Shown: positions 1 to 8,154 of the stretch, one piece after another
How the letters are laid out: the number at the start of each line of letters is the position of its first letter
Numbering within the stretch: the stretch's first letter is position 1
Source: Desulfoscipio geothermicus
GTDB taxonomy: Bacteria > Bacillota > Desulfotomaculia > Desulfotomaculales > Desulfallaceae
Assembly: GCA_016841645.1 (NCBI GenBank)
Contig: JAENYS010000001.1
Location: 310,001-374,000 of the forward strand
Reading direction: 5' to 3'
DNA: 64,000 nucleotides
The notes under the pieces: model-generated
What the model was told of the DNA's origin: nothing
The model's input: only the letters and a program-made list of their open reading frames with translations
The model's database searches: none
Made by a program: the position numbers and the translations under genes

Positions 1-75
1 ATGCTTTTGCATTAGATTTTTCCTTAAAGGTAATTTTATAGGAAAAGTCTATACGAAATGAACCGCAAGCAAGGA

Positions 76-276
76 TTAAAAATCTCTGGGGATAACCAGC
101 CAAGCAATTAAATAAATAAGAATACCCGGGAAGGCTGCGGAAACTACGGAAATTAAAACATAGACTATACGTACCAGGGTGGGGTCAACACCCAAATATT
201 CGGCCAACCCACCGCAAACACCACCCAGCATATAATTGCGGTTGGAACGATATAAGCGTTTAATTTGTCTAGCCAT
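76..276 (-). CDS. PspC-domain small membrane protein
   Basis: A 66-residue protein with the compact PspC fold seen in phage-shock protein C and many stand-alone Firmicute homologues. The N-terminal part carries the typical basic start (KRLYRSN) and the GGVCGGLAEYLGVDPTLVRI motif; it is followed by one long hydrophobic segment (about residues 37-62) ending in AWLVIP. The ATG is preceded by AAGGAGA at good spacing. PspC proteins sense or respond to envelope stress, but no PspA/B homologue is visible here, so the role in this cell is not shown. It precedes the rhomboid protease gene on the same strand side and may form a membrane-related pair with it. Confidence 0.9.
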   Translation of the reverse strand: MARQIKRLYRSNRNYMLGGVCGGLAEYLGVDPTLVRIVYVLISVVSAAFPGILIYLIAWLVIPRDF

Positions 277-329
277 AAACGTAATCTCCTTTGCTTGAAG
301 GACTTACAAACAGTTCCTTTAATTAAAGG

Positions 330-1016
330 CTAACGAAGATAGTATCCCTTCGTTACCCTCGGGGCAATAATTTTGATCAATATTGCTCCCGTGATAAAAC
401 CACCCACATGGGCCCAATAAGCCACGGTATTTACATCGCCACCCAGAGAAGCCACTCCATTGAACAACTGCAAAACAAACCAAAGGGCAATGAAGATCAC
501 CGCCGGTATTTCCATTAAAGTAAAAATAATAAAAATGGGCACCAGGGCCAAGACGCGTGAACGTGGAAAAGCAATAATATAAGCGCCCAGCACTCCGGCC
601 ACAGCTCCGCTGGCTCCCACCACGGGTACGGTAGAAAGGGGATTGCTCAAAATATGCGCCAGGCTTGCTACAGCTCCGGCGATCAGGTAAAACAACAGGT
701 ATTTAAAATGTCCCAGACGGCCCTCCACATTATCACCAAAAACCCAAAGAAAAAGCATATTACCGATAACATGAAACCAGCCACCATGAATGAACATTGT
801 TGTGACAAAACTAACCAATACCGGTGTAAAGGACGCCCCGGTTAAAATAGCATTCATCACTTCAGCCGGCACCACGCCAAACGCATAATAAACCTGGTTC
901 AATTGGTAAGGCTCAATGCTTACCTCCAGAAAATAAATGAAGATGTTCAACACTATAATAGTCAAGTTGACTATGGGAAAAATCGGTGACTTAGTGCTAT
1001 CCCTGAGCGGAATCAA
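330..1016 (-). CDS. Rhomboid-family intramembrane serine protease
   Basis: Polytopic membrane protein of the rhomboid family, which cleaves transmembrane substrates within the bilayer. Visible hallmarks are HGGWFHVIGNMLFLWVFGDN (loop and TM2 with the conserved H and N), the catalytic serine motif GASGAVAGVLGAY, and the catalytic histidine in AHVGGFITG. About seven hydrophobic helices are present. A longer reading frame runs to 1088, but I chose the TTG at 1016 because AGGAG lies eight bases upstream and the product then begins MIPLRDSTKSP, the usual rhomboid N-terminus; about 228 residues. No substrate can be inferred from the neighbours. Confidence 0.88.
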   Translation of the reverse strand: MIPLRDSTKSPIFPIVNLTIIVLNIFIYFLEVSIEPYQLNQVYYAFGVVPAEVMNAILTGASFTPVLVSFVTTMFIHGGWFHVIGNMLFLWVFGDNVEGRLGHFKYLLFYLIAGAVASLAHILSNPLSTVPVVGASGAVAGVLGAYIIAFPRSRVLALVPIFIIFTLMEIPAVIFIALWFVLQLFNGVASLGGDVNTVAYWAHVGGFITGAILIKIIAPRVTKGYYLR

Positions 1017-1240
1017 TAACTTCTCTCCTCTCCGGTTAAGGAGTTTAACCCATAAGAATACTATACTATTTAAGCACAATTTGTGCACTATTTAGATATG
1101 CTTTTTTACAAACCGATATAATTCGCCACCTCTATTTCACCACTACCAATTCAATACAAGGCAATTAAAGGTTGGTAGATCAAAGGCCTTCCATCTTTAT
1201 TGTTTACAATGACCGTCTATTTTCATGTATGGGATTAAAT

Positions 1241-1282
1241 AAAAAGAGGAGGCGTTCCACTTGAAACACCTACCTCTTTTTT
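1241..1282 (-). terminator. Terminator downstream of hisG
   Basis: An imperfect inverted repeat flanked by A- and T-runs on both sides: AAAAAGAGGAGGCGTT and its complement around AACACCTACCTCTTTTTT. It lies directly after the hisG stop codon on the minus strand and can act in both directions. Confidence 0.75.
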
Positions 1283-1318
1283 CATTTTATTAGTCTAAAC
1301 CGTTTAATTTTGCACGGC

Positions 1319-2194
1319 TCAAGGAATTACTTTGTTCAGCGGATACTCAATAATATCTTGGGCTCCCCCCCGGCGCAGCGCCGGAATTAGATCGCGCACC
1401 TGCTTCTCATCCAACACGGCCTCCAAAGCCACCCAATCGCTGTTGATAAGCTGCGAAACAGTAGGATGCTTCATGGCCGGCAAGATATCCAGTATATTGT
1501 CCAATTTATCCTTGGGCAGATTCATTTTCAAGCCTACTTTAGAATCCGCACGCAACGCGCCCTGCAGCAGCACCGCCAGGTTCTGCAATTTTTCCCTTAT
1601 AAAAGGATCCTCCCAGGACTTGCGATTGGCATGCAGCCGGGTGGTGGACACTAATATAGTGTCAATTACCGTAAGCTTATTGGCCCGCAGCGAGCTGCCC
1701 GTTTCAGTAATATCGACAATAGCGTCTACCAAGTTCGGCACCTTAACCTCTGTAGCCCCGTAGCTAAATTCAACCGAGGCGTTAACACCGTTTTTCTCCA
1801 GATATTTGCGGGTCAAGAGCACCAGCTCGGTAGCAATGCGTTTGCCCTCAAGATCCTTTACAGTCTTTATGCCACTGTCTTCAGCCACGGCCAGTACTAC
1901 CCGAATGGGGTTAGTAGTCTGTTTGGAATAAGCCAGATCAGCCACTTCCACCACATCGGCCTCATTTTCCGTAATCCAATCCAGTCCACTTAAACCGGCA
2001 TCCAATACCCCTTCATTTACATAGCGGGGTATTTCTTGTGCCCGCATCAACACTACTTCAATTTCCGGATCATCTATTGATGGAAAGTAAGAACGGCTGC
2101 TCACGGAAATATTAAAACCCGCCTTTTTAAACAGCGCAAAAGTGGATTCCTGTAAGCTGCCCTTCGGCAAACCCAATCTTAAAACATTACCCAT
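1319..2194 (-). CDS. hisG: ATP phosphoribosyltransferase, long form (HisG)
   Basis: First enzyme of histidine biosynthesis: condenses ATP with PRPP to phosphoribosyl-ATP. The 291-residue length is the long form, which carries a C-terminal ACT-like regulatory domain (from about residue 215) for histidine feedback and does not need HisZ. The N-terminus ([12 protein letters not shown]), the [12 protein letters not shown] segment and the PRPP-binding motif [14 protein letters not shown] are present. GGAGG lies eight bases before the ATG. The gene stands alone: no other his genes are nearby and no histidine T-box was seen upstream. It ends at its own hairpin terminator. Confidence 0.95.
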   Translation of the reverse strand: MGNVLRLGLPKGSLQESTFALFKKAGFNISVSSRSYFPSIDDPEIEVVLMRAQEIPRYVNEGVLDAGLSGLDWITENEADVVEVADLAYSKQTTNPIRVVLAVAEDSGIKTVKDLEGKRIATELVLLTRKYLEKNGVNASVEFSYGATEVKVPNLVDAIVDITETGSSLRANKLTVIDTILVSTTRLHANRKSWEDPFIREKLQNLAVLLQGALRADSKVGLKMNLPKDKLDNILDILPAMKHPTVSQLINSDWVALEAVLDEKQVRDLIPALRRGGAQDIIEYPLNKVIP

Positions 2195-2327
2195 ACAAAA
2201 TAACCTCCTTGCTTTATCTCGTTATCTATTTAGCATATTAAAGTAACTTAGCATAGTATATACTGGGGCACAAAAACTGTCAAGGGTATTTAAGTAAGAA
2301 TTTGTTATGTAAAACTCAGTAAGCAAA

Positions 2328-2366
2328 GGGGCAACTCTGTTTACTTACTCCTAACAGATCTGCCCC
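2328..2366 (-). terminator. Imperfect hairpin after leuS
   Basis: GGGGCA pairs with TGCCCC and TCTGTT with AACAGA around an internal loop. It sits just after the leuS stop codon, with a weak T-run (TTTGCTTAC) on the minus strand. It is probably the leuS terminator. Confidence 0.5.
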
Positions 2367-2420
2367 GCTTCTTCATAGGCTTTTCACTTGATATCTACAG
2401 TTTAGCAGCAGTACCGGCCA

Positions 2421-4907
2421 TTATTTAACTACAATATTAACCAATTTTCCAGGCACCGGTATTACTTTAACCACCTTTTTATCACCGATCAGTTCCTGCA
2501 CTTTTTCCTGCTGCATAACCAGTTCCCGCATGGCGTCAGGCTTGATATCGGCGGATACCAGCATGCGATCGCGCACCTTGCCGTTAATCTGCACCACAAT
2601 GGTGATTTCATCTTCAATAACTGCCTGGGGATCATATTGAGGCCATGGCTGGGAATGAATGCTGCCCTCGTGTCCGGTTAATAACCATAATTCCTCAGTG
2701 ATATGCGGCGCAAAGGGAGCCAAGAGCAGCAGCAGAGCATCTACCGCTTCGCGCAAAACTCCGGCATCCCGATCGCTCCCAGGCACTTCCCGGTACTGGT
2801 ACATGGCGTTAACCAGTTCCATAATAGCGCTAACCGCTGTATTGAAATTAAACCGGTTGCCCACGTCTTCAGTAACCTTTTTGATGGCCAGGTGGGTCAT
2901 CCGGCGCATGTCCTTGTTGACCCCCACCAGATTGGTGGCCTTATCCGGAACCCCACCTGCCGCCAGCGTATCGCCCAGCGGCGCTACCAGGCGCCATACC
3001 CGGTTCAGGAAGCGGTAACTGCCCTCTACTCCCTGGTCGCTCCATTCCAGATCACGCTCGGGGGGCGAAGCAAACAAAATAAACAACCGAGCGGTGTCAG
3101 CACCATAGGTGGCTACGATATCCTCCGGACTGACCACGTTACCCTTGGATTTACTCATCTTAGCCCCATCTTTAAGCACCATGCCCTGGGTAAGCAGGTT
3201 GATAAACGGTTCATCATTACCCACCAGCTTCAGGTCATAAAGCACCTTGGTGATAAACCGGCTGTACAGCAAATGCAAAATAGCGTGTTCCACACCACCG
3301 ATATACTGATCAACCGGTGACCACTGCTTTACCTTGTCGAGATCCCAAGCCCTATCTTCATTCCGGGGGTTGGTATAACGGTAATAGTAAAAGGAAGAAC
3401 ACATAAAAGTATCCATAGTATCTGTTTCCCTGCGGGCCGGGCCACCGCAAGCAGGACAGGTGGTATCGACAAATTCCGTGTGATCCTCCAGCGGGGAGCG
3501 GCCGGTAGGTTTAAAAGCTACATCCATGGGCAACATCACCGGTAAATCTGCATCAGGCACCGGCACTGCGCCGCACTTATCGCAATAAACTATGGGAATA
3601 GGCGCGCCCCAGTAACGCTGCCGGGAAATAAGCCAGTCCCGTAAGCGGTAATTAACCCGTCCTTCGCCCAACCCCTGTTCCTGCAAATATTTAATCACAT
3701 CGGTAATACCCTGCCGGTTTGGAGTGCCGCTAAAGGGCCCTGAATTAACCATCAGCCCTTCGTCCTCGAAAGCCTCGGTCATAGCAGCGGGATCCAGGGT
3801 AACTCCCTCGGGCTGAATGACCACCCGAACGGGCAGGCTATACTTGCGGGCAAATTCAAAGTCCCGCTGGTCGTGGGCCGGTACCGCCATGACAGCCCCG
3901 GTACCATATTCCACCAGCACATAATTAGCCACCATCACCGGCACTTTATCGCCGTTTACCGGGTTAATGCAGTAAGCACCGGTAAACAAGCCGATTTTTT
4001 CCGCCTCGGTGGAGGTACGGGCCAGTTCGCTTAAATTACGCACCTTTTGCACGAATTCCTGGATTTCGCCGGCCTGCGGTTTACCCGCAATTAATTTTTC
4101 CACCAGGGGATGCTCGGGCGCCAGTACCATATAGGTAACGCCATAAATAGTATCCGGGCGGGTGGTGTAGATAGCCACGGCTTCATCCAGGCCATCGATG
4201 GGGAAATTAACCTCGGCGCCTTCACTGCGCCCAATCCAATTCTCCTGCATTATTTTAACTTTATCCGGCCAGCCGCTAAGCTTTTCCAGGTCGGCCAGCA
4301 ACCGGTCGGCATAGTCGGTGATCTTTAAAAACCACTGTTCCAGCTCTCTTTTTTCCACTACACTGTCACAGCGCTCGCAAGAGCCTTCCTTAACCTGCTC
4401 GTTGGCCAGCACGGTAGCGCAGGAGGGACACCAGTTTACCGCAGATTTCTTTTTATAGGCCAATCCATGGTGATAAAGCTGTAAAAACAGCCACTGGGTC
4501 CATTTATAATAACCCGGGTGGCACGTGGCCACCTCCCGGTTCCAGTCGTAGCTGAGCCCCAATTGTTTCAGCTGGGCCCGCATGGTGTCGATATTATCCA
4601 TAGTCCACTGGGCCGGGTGCATTGCTCCGTGCTTGATGGCGGCATTCTCCGCCGGCAGGCCAAAGGCGTCCCACCCCATTGGGTGCAGTACATTATATCC
4701 CTGCATCGTCTTAAACCGGGCCACCACATCGCCAATTGAGTAGTTACGCACATGGCCCATATGTAATTTACCCGAAGGATAAGGGAACATCTCCAGACAA
4801 TAATATTTGGGCCGATCGCTAAAATCGGGCACTGTATAGATATCCTGTTCCGCCCATTTTTGCTGCCACTTGGCTTCTATTTCTTTAAATTCATAGCGGT
4901 CCTTCAT
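2421..4907 (-). CDS. leuS: Leucyl-tRNA synthetase
   Basis: Charges tRNA-Leu with leucine in the cytoplasm. About 828 residues with class I landmarks: [15 protein letters not shown] (HIGH motif), the CP1 editing domain ([14 protein letters not shown] and [15 protein letters not shown]), zinc-type cysteine pairs ([12 protein letters not shown] and CERCD), [15 protein letters not shown], and the C-terminal [12 protein letters not shown] segment. The frame is open further upstream to 4970, but ATG 4907 has GGGAGGA at ideal spacing and gives the family N-terminus [15 protein letters not shown]. Expression is under the T-box leader described separately. The order yqeK-rsfS-leuS is conserved in many Clostridia. 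Confidence 0.97.
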   Translation of the reverse strand: MKDRYEFKEIEAKWQQKWAEQDIYTVPDFSDRPKYYCLEMFPYPSGKLHMGHVRNYSIGDVVARFKTMQGYNVLHPMGWDAFGLPAENAAIKHGAMHPAQWTMDNIDTMRAQLKQLGLSYDWNREVATCHPGYYKWTQWLFLQLYHHGLAYKKKSAVNWCPSCATVLANEQVKEGSCERCDSVVEKRELEQWFLKITDYADRLLADLEKLSGWPDKVKIMQENWIGRSEGAEVNFPIDGLDEAVAIYTTRPDTIYGVTYMVLAPEHPLVEKLIAGKPQAGEIQEFVQKVRNLSELARTSTEAEKIGLFTGAYCINPVNGDKVPVMVANYVLVEYGTGAVMAVPAHDQRDFEFARKYSLPVRVVIQPEGVTLDPAAMTEAFEDEGLMVNSGPFSGTPNRQGITDVIKYLQEQGLGEGRVNYRLRDWLISRQRYWGAPIPIVYCDKCGAVPVPDADLPVMLPMDVAFKPTGRSPLEDHTEFVDTTCPACGGPARRETDTMDTFMCSSFYYYRYTNPRNEDRAWDLDKVKQWSPVDQYIGGVEHAILHLLYSRFITKVLYDLKLVGNDEPFINLLTQGMVLKDGAKMSKSKGNVVSPEDIVATYGADTARLFILFASPPERDLEWSDQGVEGSYRFLNRVWRLVAPLGDTLAAGGVPDKATNLVGVNKDMRRMTHLAIKKVTEDVGNRFNFNTAVSAIMELVNAMYQYREVPGSDRDAGVLREAVDALLLLLAPFAPHITEELWLLTGHEGSIHSQPWPQYDPQAVIEDEITIVVQINGKVRDRMLVSADIKPDAMRELVMQQEKVQELIGDKKVVKVIPVPGKLVNIVVK

Positions 4908-4991
4908 GACTTCCTCCCGTAACGTTGTAACAAATTTGCTTTTTTTGATATCTGACTCCAATATTATCACATTTTAGGTGATTATGAAAAC

Positions 4992-5318
4992 AAACAAAAA
5001 ACCTCTCACCCTGCAAAGGACGAGAGATTTATCTCGCGATACCACCCTATTTGATAAAGCCTTTTGGTGGAGATGAGGGGGCTCGAACCCCTGGCCTCCT
5101 GAATGCCATTCAGGCGCTCTCCCAGCTGAGCTACACCCCCATGACTTTACCCACTTGGTGTGTTAACGGCACATGCCGTCCCGGTTTACTTGCTTCAACC
5201 GGGCAACTCCGGGGCGAGTTCATTCGCCTTACCCACCGCCTCGCACCAACCGGCGGCTCTCTTAAGGATAAAACAGCGGTACTACTATTCCCCTTCACAG
5301 TTATTAACTATTAAACTG
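4992..5318 (-). promoter_or_regulatory. leuS T-box leader, interrupted by a tRNA gene
   Basis: A T-box transcription-attenuation leader reading toward leuS. Stem I spans about 5318-5150 on the minus strand, with the typical GAAGGGGAATAGTAG start, AGAGAG, the distal GGTTGGTGCGA loop between CCGCC and GGCGG (5236-5261), and a specifier loop reading GAA-CTC-G. The codon at 5218-5216 is CTC (Leu), matching leuS. The T-box sequence AGGGTGGTATCGCG is at 5048-5035; its bulge TGGT complements ACCA of tRNA-Leu. The terminator CTCTCGTCC/GGGTGAGAG plus a T-run lies at 5026-4992, and the competing antiterminator can form from 5048 to about 5015. Unusually, a full tRNA-Ala gene lies between Stem I and the antiterminator. 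Confidence 0.88.
5065..5140 (-). tRNA. tRNA-Ala (anticodon GGC)
   Basis: A 76-base tRNA with encoded CCA. The cloverleaf is complete: acceptor GGGGGTG pairs with CATCTCC including the G3-U70 wobble, the alanine identity element; D-arm GCTC/GAGC; anticodon stem CCTGA/TCAGG with loop ATGGCAT, anticodon GGC reading GCC/GCU; T-arm AGGGG-TTCGAGC-CCCCT. Discriminator base A. The gene lies inside the leuS T-box leader; no separate promoter is visible in the roughly 40 bases between it and the end of Stem I, so it is probably released from the leuS leader transcript. Confidence 0.98.
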
Positions 5319-5324
5319 AAGCTT

Positions 5325-5353
5325 ATTATAAAATAATTCATATTTAAAGTCAA
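5325..5353 (-). promoter_or_regulatory. Promoter of the leuS leader / tRNA-Ala transcript
   Basis: Minus-strand TTGACT, a 17-base spacer, then TATAAT. This near-consensus housekeeping promoter places the start at about 5318, immediately before Stem I of the T-box, so the T-box, the tRNA-Ala and leuS share one transcript. Confidence 0.8.
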
Positions 5354-5365
5354 CGTCAAAAATAT

Positions 5366-5725
5366 TTACATACTTGCCGAGGTTTTAACAACCTGAGCGT
5401 CCCCCCACAAGTGCTCCAGATTATAAAAATGACGTTGTTCTTCCTGAAAAATGTGTATTACCACGGAACCGAAGTCCAGCAATACCCATTGCGCCGTCTT
5501 GAACCCTTCCCTGCGTGGTTGATCAGCGCCGTGCTGCTGCAAGTTTTCCTCAATTGCATCGGCAATAGCCCTGGCATGGACCGTTGACCTGCTGCTGCAA
5601 ATAATAAAGAAGTCAGCCACAACGGAAACCTCACCTATATTAAGCACGGTGATATCCAAGGCCTTTTTCCCTTCCGCCGCTTCAACAGCCAACTGCACAA
5701 GAACATTAGGTTCATTTATCAACAA
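5366..5725 (-). CDS. rsfS: Ribosome silencing factor RsfS
   Basis: A 119-residue protein of the RsfS/YbeB/Iojap family. RsfS binds ribosomal protein uL14 on the 50S subunit and blocks subunit joining when nutrients are scarce. Typical segments are KKALDITVLNIGEVSVVADFF, FIICSSRSTVHARAIADAIEE and WVLLDFGSVVIHIFQEEQRHFYNLEHLWGDA (conserved D, H and the LE-LWGDA end). It follows yqeK by 57 bases on the same strand and precedes the leuS leader, the usual Clostridia order. Confidence 0.95.
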   Translation of the reverse strand: MLINEPNVLVQLAVEAAEGKKALDITVLNIGEVSVVADFFIICSSRSTVHARAIADAIEENLQQHGADQPRREGFKTAQWVLLDFGSVVIHIFQEEQRHFYNLEHLWGDAQVVKTSASM

Positions 5726-5782
5726 GCAATCCCCCTATAATTTTTTTAATTTCTTAAATATAATTGATATTCGCTTAAGTTT

Positions 5783-6364
5783 TTAAAAGTTCCTGCCTGG
5801 GTGGTTAAAAATAATGATTCCATTGCGAGCCTGCACAGCTTTGGGGTGGATTAATTCACCCCTGCGCACGGATAATATGATAGCGACATCGAAACAGCAT
5901 AGCAAAGCCCGTTCCAGATTCTGCCTCGCTATTTGACGCAATTCTTCCACACCCGGGAAATTACGCCCGGGTGCTGCCTTGTCTGCAACAAATACTATCT
6001 TATCCAGCAAGGTCATTTTTTCGTCGCCCAGGGTGTGCAGAGCAATGGCCCGTAGTACCGCTTGATCCTGCACGCCAAACTGCCGCCTTGCCAGCAGTGC
6101 TCCCACCGGGGCGTGCAAAAGCACCGGATTAATCTCCTCTACGTCATCGAAAGGTAAACTATTTTCCCGGGCTATAGCCAGCATTTCCTCGCCAGGCAGA
6201 TCCCTGGCGCAATCATGCAACAAACCCGCCACTGCAGCCTGCCGGCGATCGACACCGTATAACCCGGCCAGCCCGGCCGCAGTATCGCGAACTGCCAATG
6301 AATGCTCGAGTCTTTTTTCACCAAGCATTCCCTGTAAGAGCTCTATGTAATACTTATGCTGCAT
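5783..6364 (-). CDS. yqeK: YqeK-type HD-domain nucleotide hydrolase
   Basis: A 193-residue HD-superfamily protein of the YqeK family, characterised in Firmicutes as a symmetrical diadenosine tetraphosphate hydrolase. Metal ligands are visible in order: H in RLEHSLAVRDTA, the HD pair in LLHDCARDLP, H in LLHAPVGALLA and the ALHTLGDEKMTLLDKIVFVADKAAPGR segment. GGAGGAGAATA precedes the ATG. It is usually encoded between nadD and rsfS; nadD is not next to it here, and the 500 bases upstream hold no recognisable gene, so the cluster appears split at this point. Confidence 0.92.
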   Translation of the reverse strand: MQHKYYIELLQGMLGEKRLEHSLAVRDTAAGLAGLYGVDRRQAAVAGLLHDCARDLPGEEMLAIARENSLPFDDVEEINPVLLHAPVGALLARRQFGVQDQAVLRAIALHTLGDEKMTLLDKIVFVADKAAPGRNFPGVEELRQIARQNLERALLCCFDVAIILSVRRGELIHPKAVQARNGIIIFNHPGRNF

Positions 6365-6872
6365 TATTCTCCTCCATGAAAAATTATATCATATAAGCAT
6401 AATAAACCAAATTATTAACCCCTTAAGTCAGGATAAGAAGTATACCAGTTAACTATGTGTAATTATAGGCACTATCTCCGGACCATTCATAGTCACCACT
6501 ACCCAGGGTTTATGGGTAGTGCTAAGCGTAGCATTCCTAGCGGCAACTGCTATAATAACTTCACATCCGCTATTTAGATAATGTATTTTTAGCTTCCTTA
6601 AACACGGACGGCAATCTTTATTTGGACTTGAAGAGAGATCGAATGGATTATGTGCAGAAGGTCGAGGATTAGCAGTCTAAAGTATCTACTTTATTCATCC
6701 AAAAAGGTATATATTCCCAAGGCTATTTAAATACGATGCTTGAATATTTATCATAAACACGAAGAAAAATACTCATTGGAATTCTCCGAAGAGCACCTGA
6801 AGTAAGTATGACTTTTAACTTGGGGCATATGGAGGATTTCACGATTGTCTTCAAAAAAAGGAGGAGATTCTT
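6365..6872. other. Intergenic region between yqeK and the coat gene
   Basis: About 500 bases without a supportable gene. It contains a 9-bp hairpin (CACTACCCA at 6497-6505 with TGGGTAGTG at 6513-6521) without a T-run. A minus-strand frame that crosses into the coat gene (6723-7067) is its antisense shadow. Confidence 0.5.
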
Positions 6873-7478
6873 ATGCAACACAATTTTGGTGCCCATGAAA
6901 TTGTGGAAGCCCATGAGGTTATAGGCAGCACCATTGATGGCATCAATACTTTCGAACTGCTGCGCAGGCACGTTTCCGATCCACAGCTTAGCGAAATAAT
7001 GGACAGGCAGTTGAACTTTGCAGAAAAGGAATATAACGATATAGTTTCCTTTTTGTCTAACCGCCACGGGATTAGTTCAGATACTTACCACACCCGGAAA
7101 ACTTCCTCTATTAATTACGGGCTGCGGAACCCATCACCTGTTTCCCCTCATGAAACGGCCGGCAGGCTAACCGACCGGGATGTCGCATCCATTATGCTGA
7201 GTGTAAATAAATGCAGCGCTTCCCGCAAAATGACGGCCGCCCTGGAATGTGCCGATGCGCAACTCAGGCGTTTAATGATGCAGGGTGCCATGTCCTGCGC
7301 CGAAAAAGCTTATGAAATGTTCACCTATATGAATCAAAAGGGCATGTACCAAGTACCTACTATGCAAGACAGAACCCAGACCAATTTTATTAATACCTTT
7401 CAACCCGTTGGTACTTCCGGAACAATGGGCATAATGAGAACGGCTGGTACTTTTGAGAATCAGGGTTTTATAAGTTAA
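6873..7478 (+). CDS. CotF-like spore coat protein
   Basis: A 201-residue protein of the coat F / ferritin-like helical family found in endospore formers. The N-terminal half (HNFGAHEIVEAHEVIGSTID, then ELLRRHVSDPQLSEIMDRQL) and the second helical half (LTDRDVASIMLSVNKCSASRK, MTAALECADAQLRRLMMQGA) form the paired helices of this family. Between them is a Ser/Pro-rich linker, and the tail is rich in T, G and M. AAGGAGGAG lies upstream of the ATG. It is expected to be made in the mother cell late in sporulation. It is monocistronic, ending at a strong hairpin. Confidence 0.85.
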   Translation: MQHNFGAHEIVEAHEVIGSTIDGINTFELLRRHVSDPQLSEIMDRQLNFAEKEYNDIVSFLSNRHGISSDTYHTRKTSSINYGLRNPSPVSPHETAGRLTDRDVASIMLSVNKCSASRKMTAALECADAQLRRLMMQGAMSCAEKAYEMFTYMNQKGMYQVPTMQDRTQTNFINTFQPVGTSGTMGIMRTAGTFENQGFIS

Positions 7479-7483
7479 ATTAA

Positions 7484-7522
7484 AACCGGGGGTGGTTTTG
7501 TTTTTTTAACCAGCCCCCGGTT
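7484..7522. terminator. Strong bidirectional hairpin after the coat gene
   Basis: AACCGGGGGTGGTT pairs with AACCAGCCCCCGGTT (14 bp, one bulged G) around a T-rich loop. It ends the coat gene, and on the minus strand is followed by TTTTAATTT, serving the convergent small ORF. Confidence 0.8.
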
Positions 7523-7558
7523 ATATATCCCCAATGAACACACTAATCCCTCCTAAAT

Positions 7559-7675
7559 CTATTTACTGATAACCTCATTCTCAGACAGGGCTTCCCTCCT
7601 GATTTCCTCAGAATCTGTGTCAATTTTCTCCAGGCCGATATCCTTTAAGATTTGGTCAATTAAATCCTTTGACAT
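7559..7675 (-). CDS. Short 38-residue ORF
   Basis: Reads MSKDLIDQILKDIGLEK followed by IDTDSEEIRREALSENEVISK. The ATG has GGAGG at ten bases upstream, and the frame ends at TAG before the shared terminator hairpin. It is acidic, probably helical, with no membrane segment or cysteine. I do not recognise the family. A good ribosome binding site, consistent codon use and a terminator support a real gene; length alone keeps confidence moderate. Its position opposite a coat gene suggests, but does not prove, a sporulation link. Confidence 0.55.
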   Translation of the reverse strand: MSKDLIDQILKDIGLEKIDTDSEEIRREALSENEVISK

Positions 7676-7940
7676 ATTAAATTTAGCCTCCTTATTCAAT
7701 GTGACTTAATAACTATATGCATTTAACATTTATTATATGCTTATTATATATGGCACGCGCAAAAATTCAAATTATTTTTTAAAAAAAATCAATTTTTTAT
7801 TTTCGCACGCAAGATAACCAACTACAATAAAGCAGCGTTAACAAGGCCTAATTGCCATTAAAAAAAACATCCAAGTAGTTGCCTAAATTAATAATTATGT
7901 GTATAATGTGTATAATATAAATAGAAAAGGGGTGGATTTA

Positions 7941-8111
7941 ATGAAACTAAATAATATCTACCGGCTAACCATAAGCGGAGCAAATCAGCGACAATACCAC
8001 CTCTACTCCAGGTGGATTGCGGAACTTTACCTACAAACCTACAGACAAATAGGGAAAAAAATTTACCTTGAGCAACTTATTGACGGATTCTGGCAGCCGG
8101 CGAATCTTTAA
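7941..8111 (+). CDS. Small 56-residue hypothetical protein
   Basis: Begins MKLNNIYRLTISGANQRQYH and ends FWQPANL. GGGGTGG lies upstream of the ATG at 7941; a longer open frame from 7899 lacks a binding site. The protein is Tyr/Gln/Leu-rich and basic, without membrane segments. Family not recognised. It converges on the AarF gene, with only about 40 bases between the two stop codons. Confidence 0.5.
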   Translation: MKLNNIYRLTISGANQRQYHLYSRWIAELYLQTYRQIGKKIYLEQLIDGFWQPANL

Positions 8112-8154
8112 TATAACACTTGTATAATTATTATTTTATGCAATATGTTATCTA

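Noticed and set aside
5051-5314. Plus-strand 87-residue ORF over the tRNA and T-box
   Set aside because: It is the complement of the tRNA-Ala gene and Stem I; the RNA structures explain the sequence.
6723-7067. Minus-strand 114-residue ORF overlapping the coat gene start
   Set aside because: Antisense to the start of the CotF-like gene, without a binding site.
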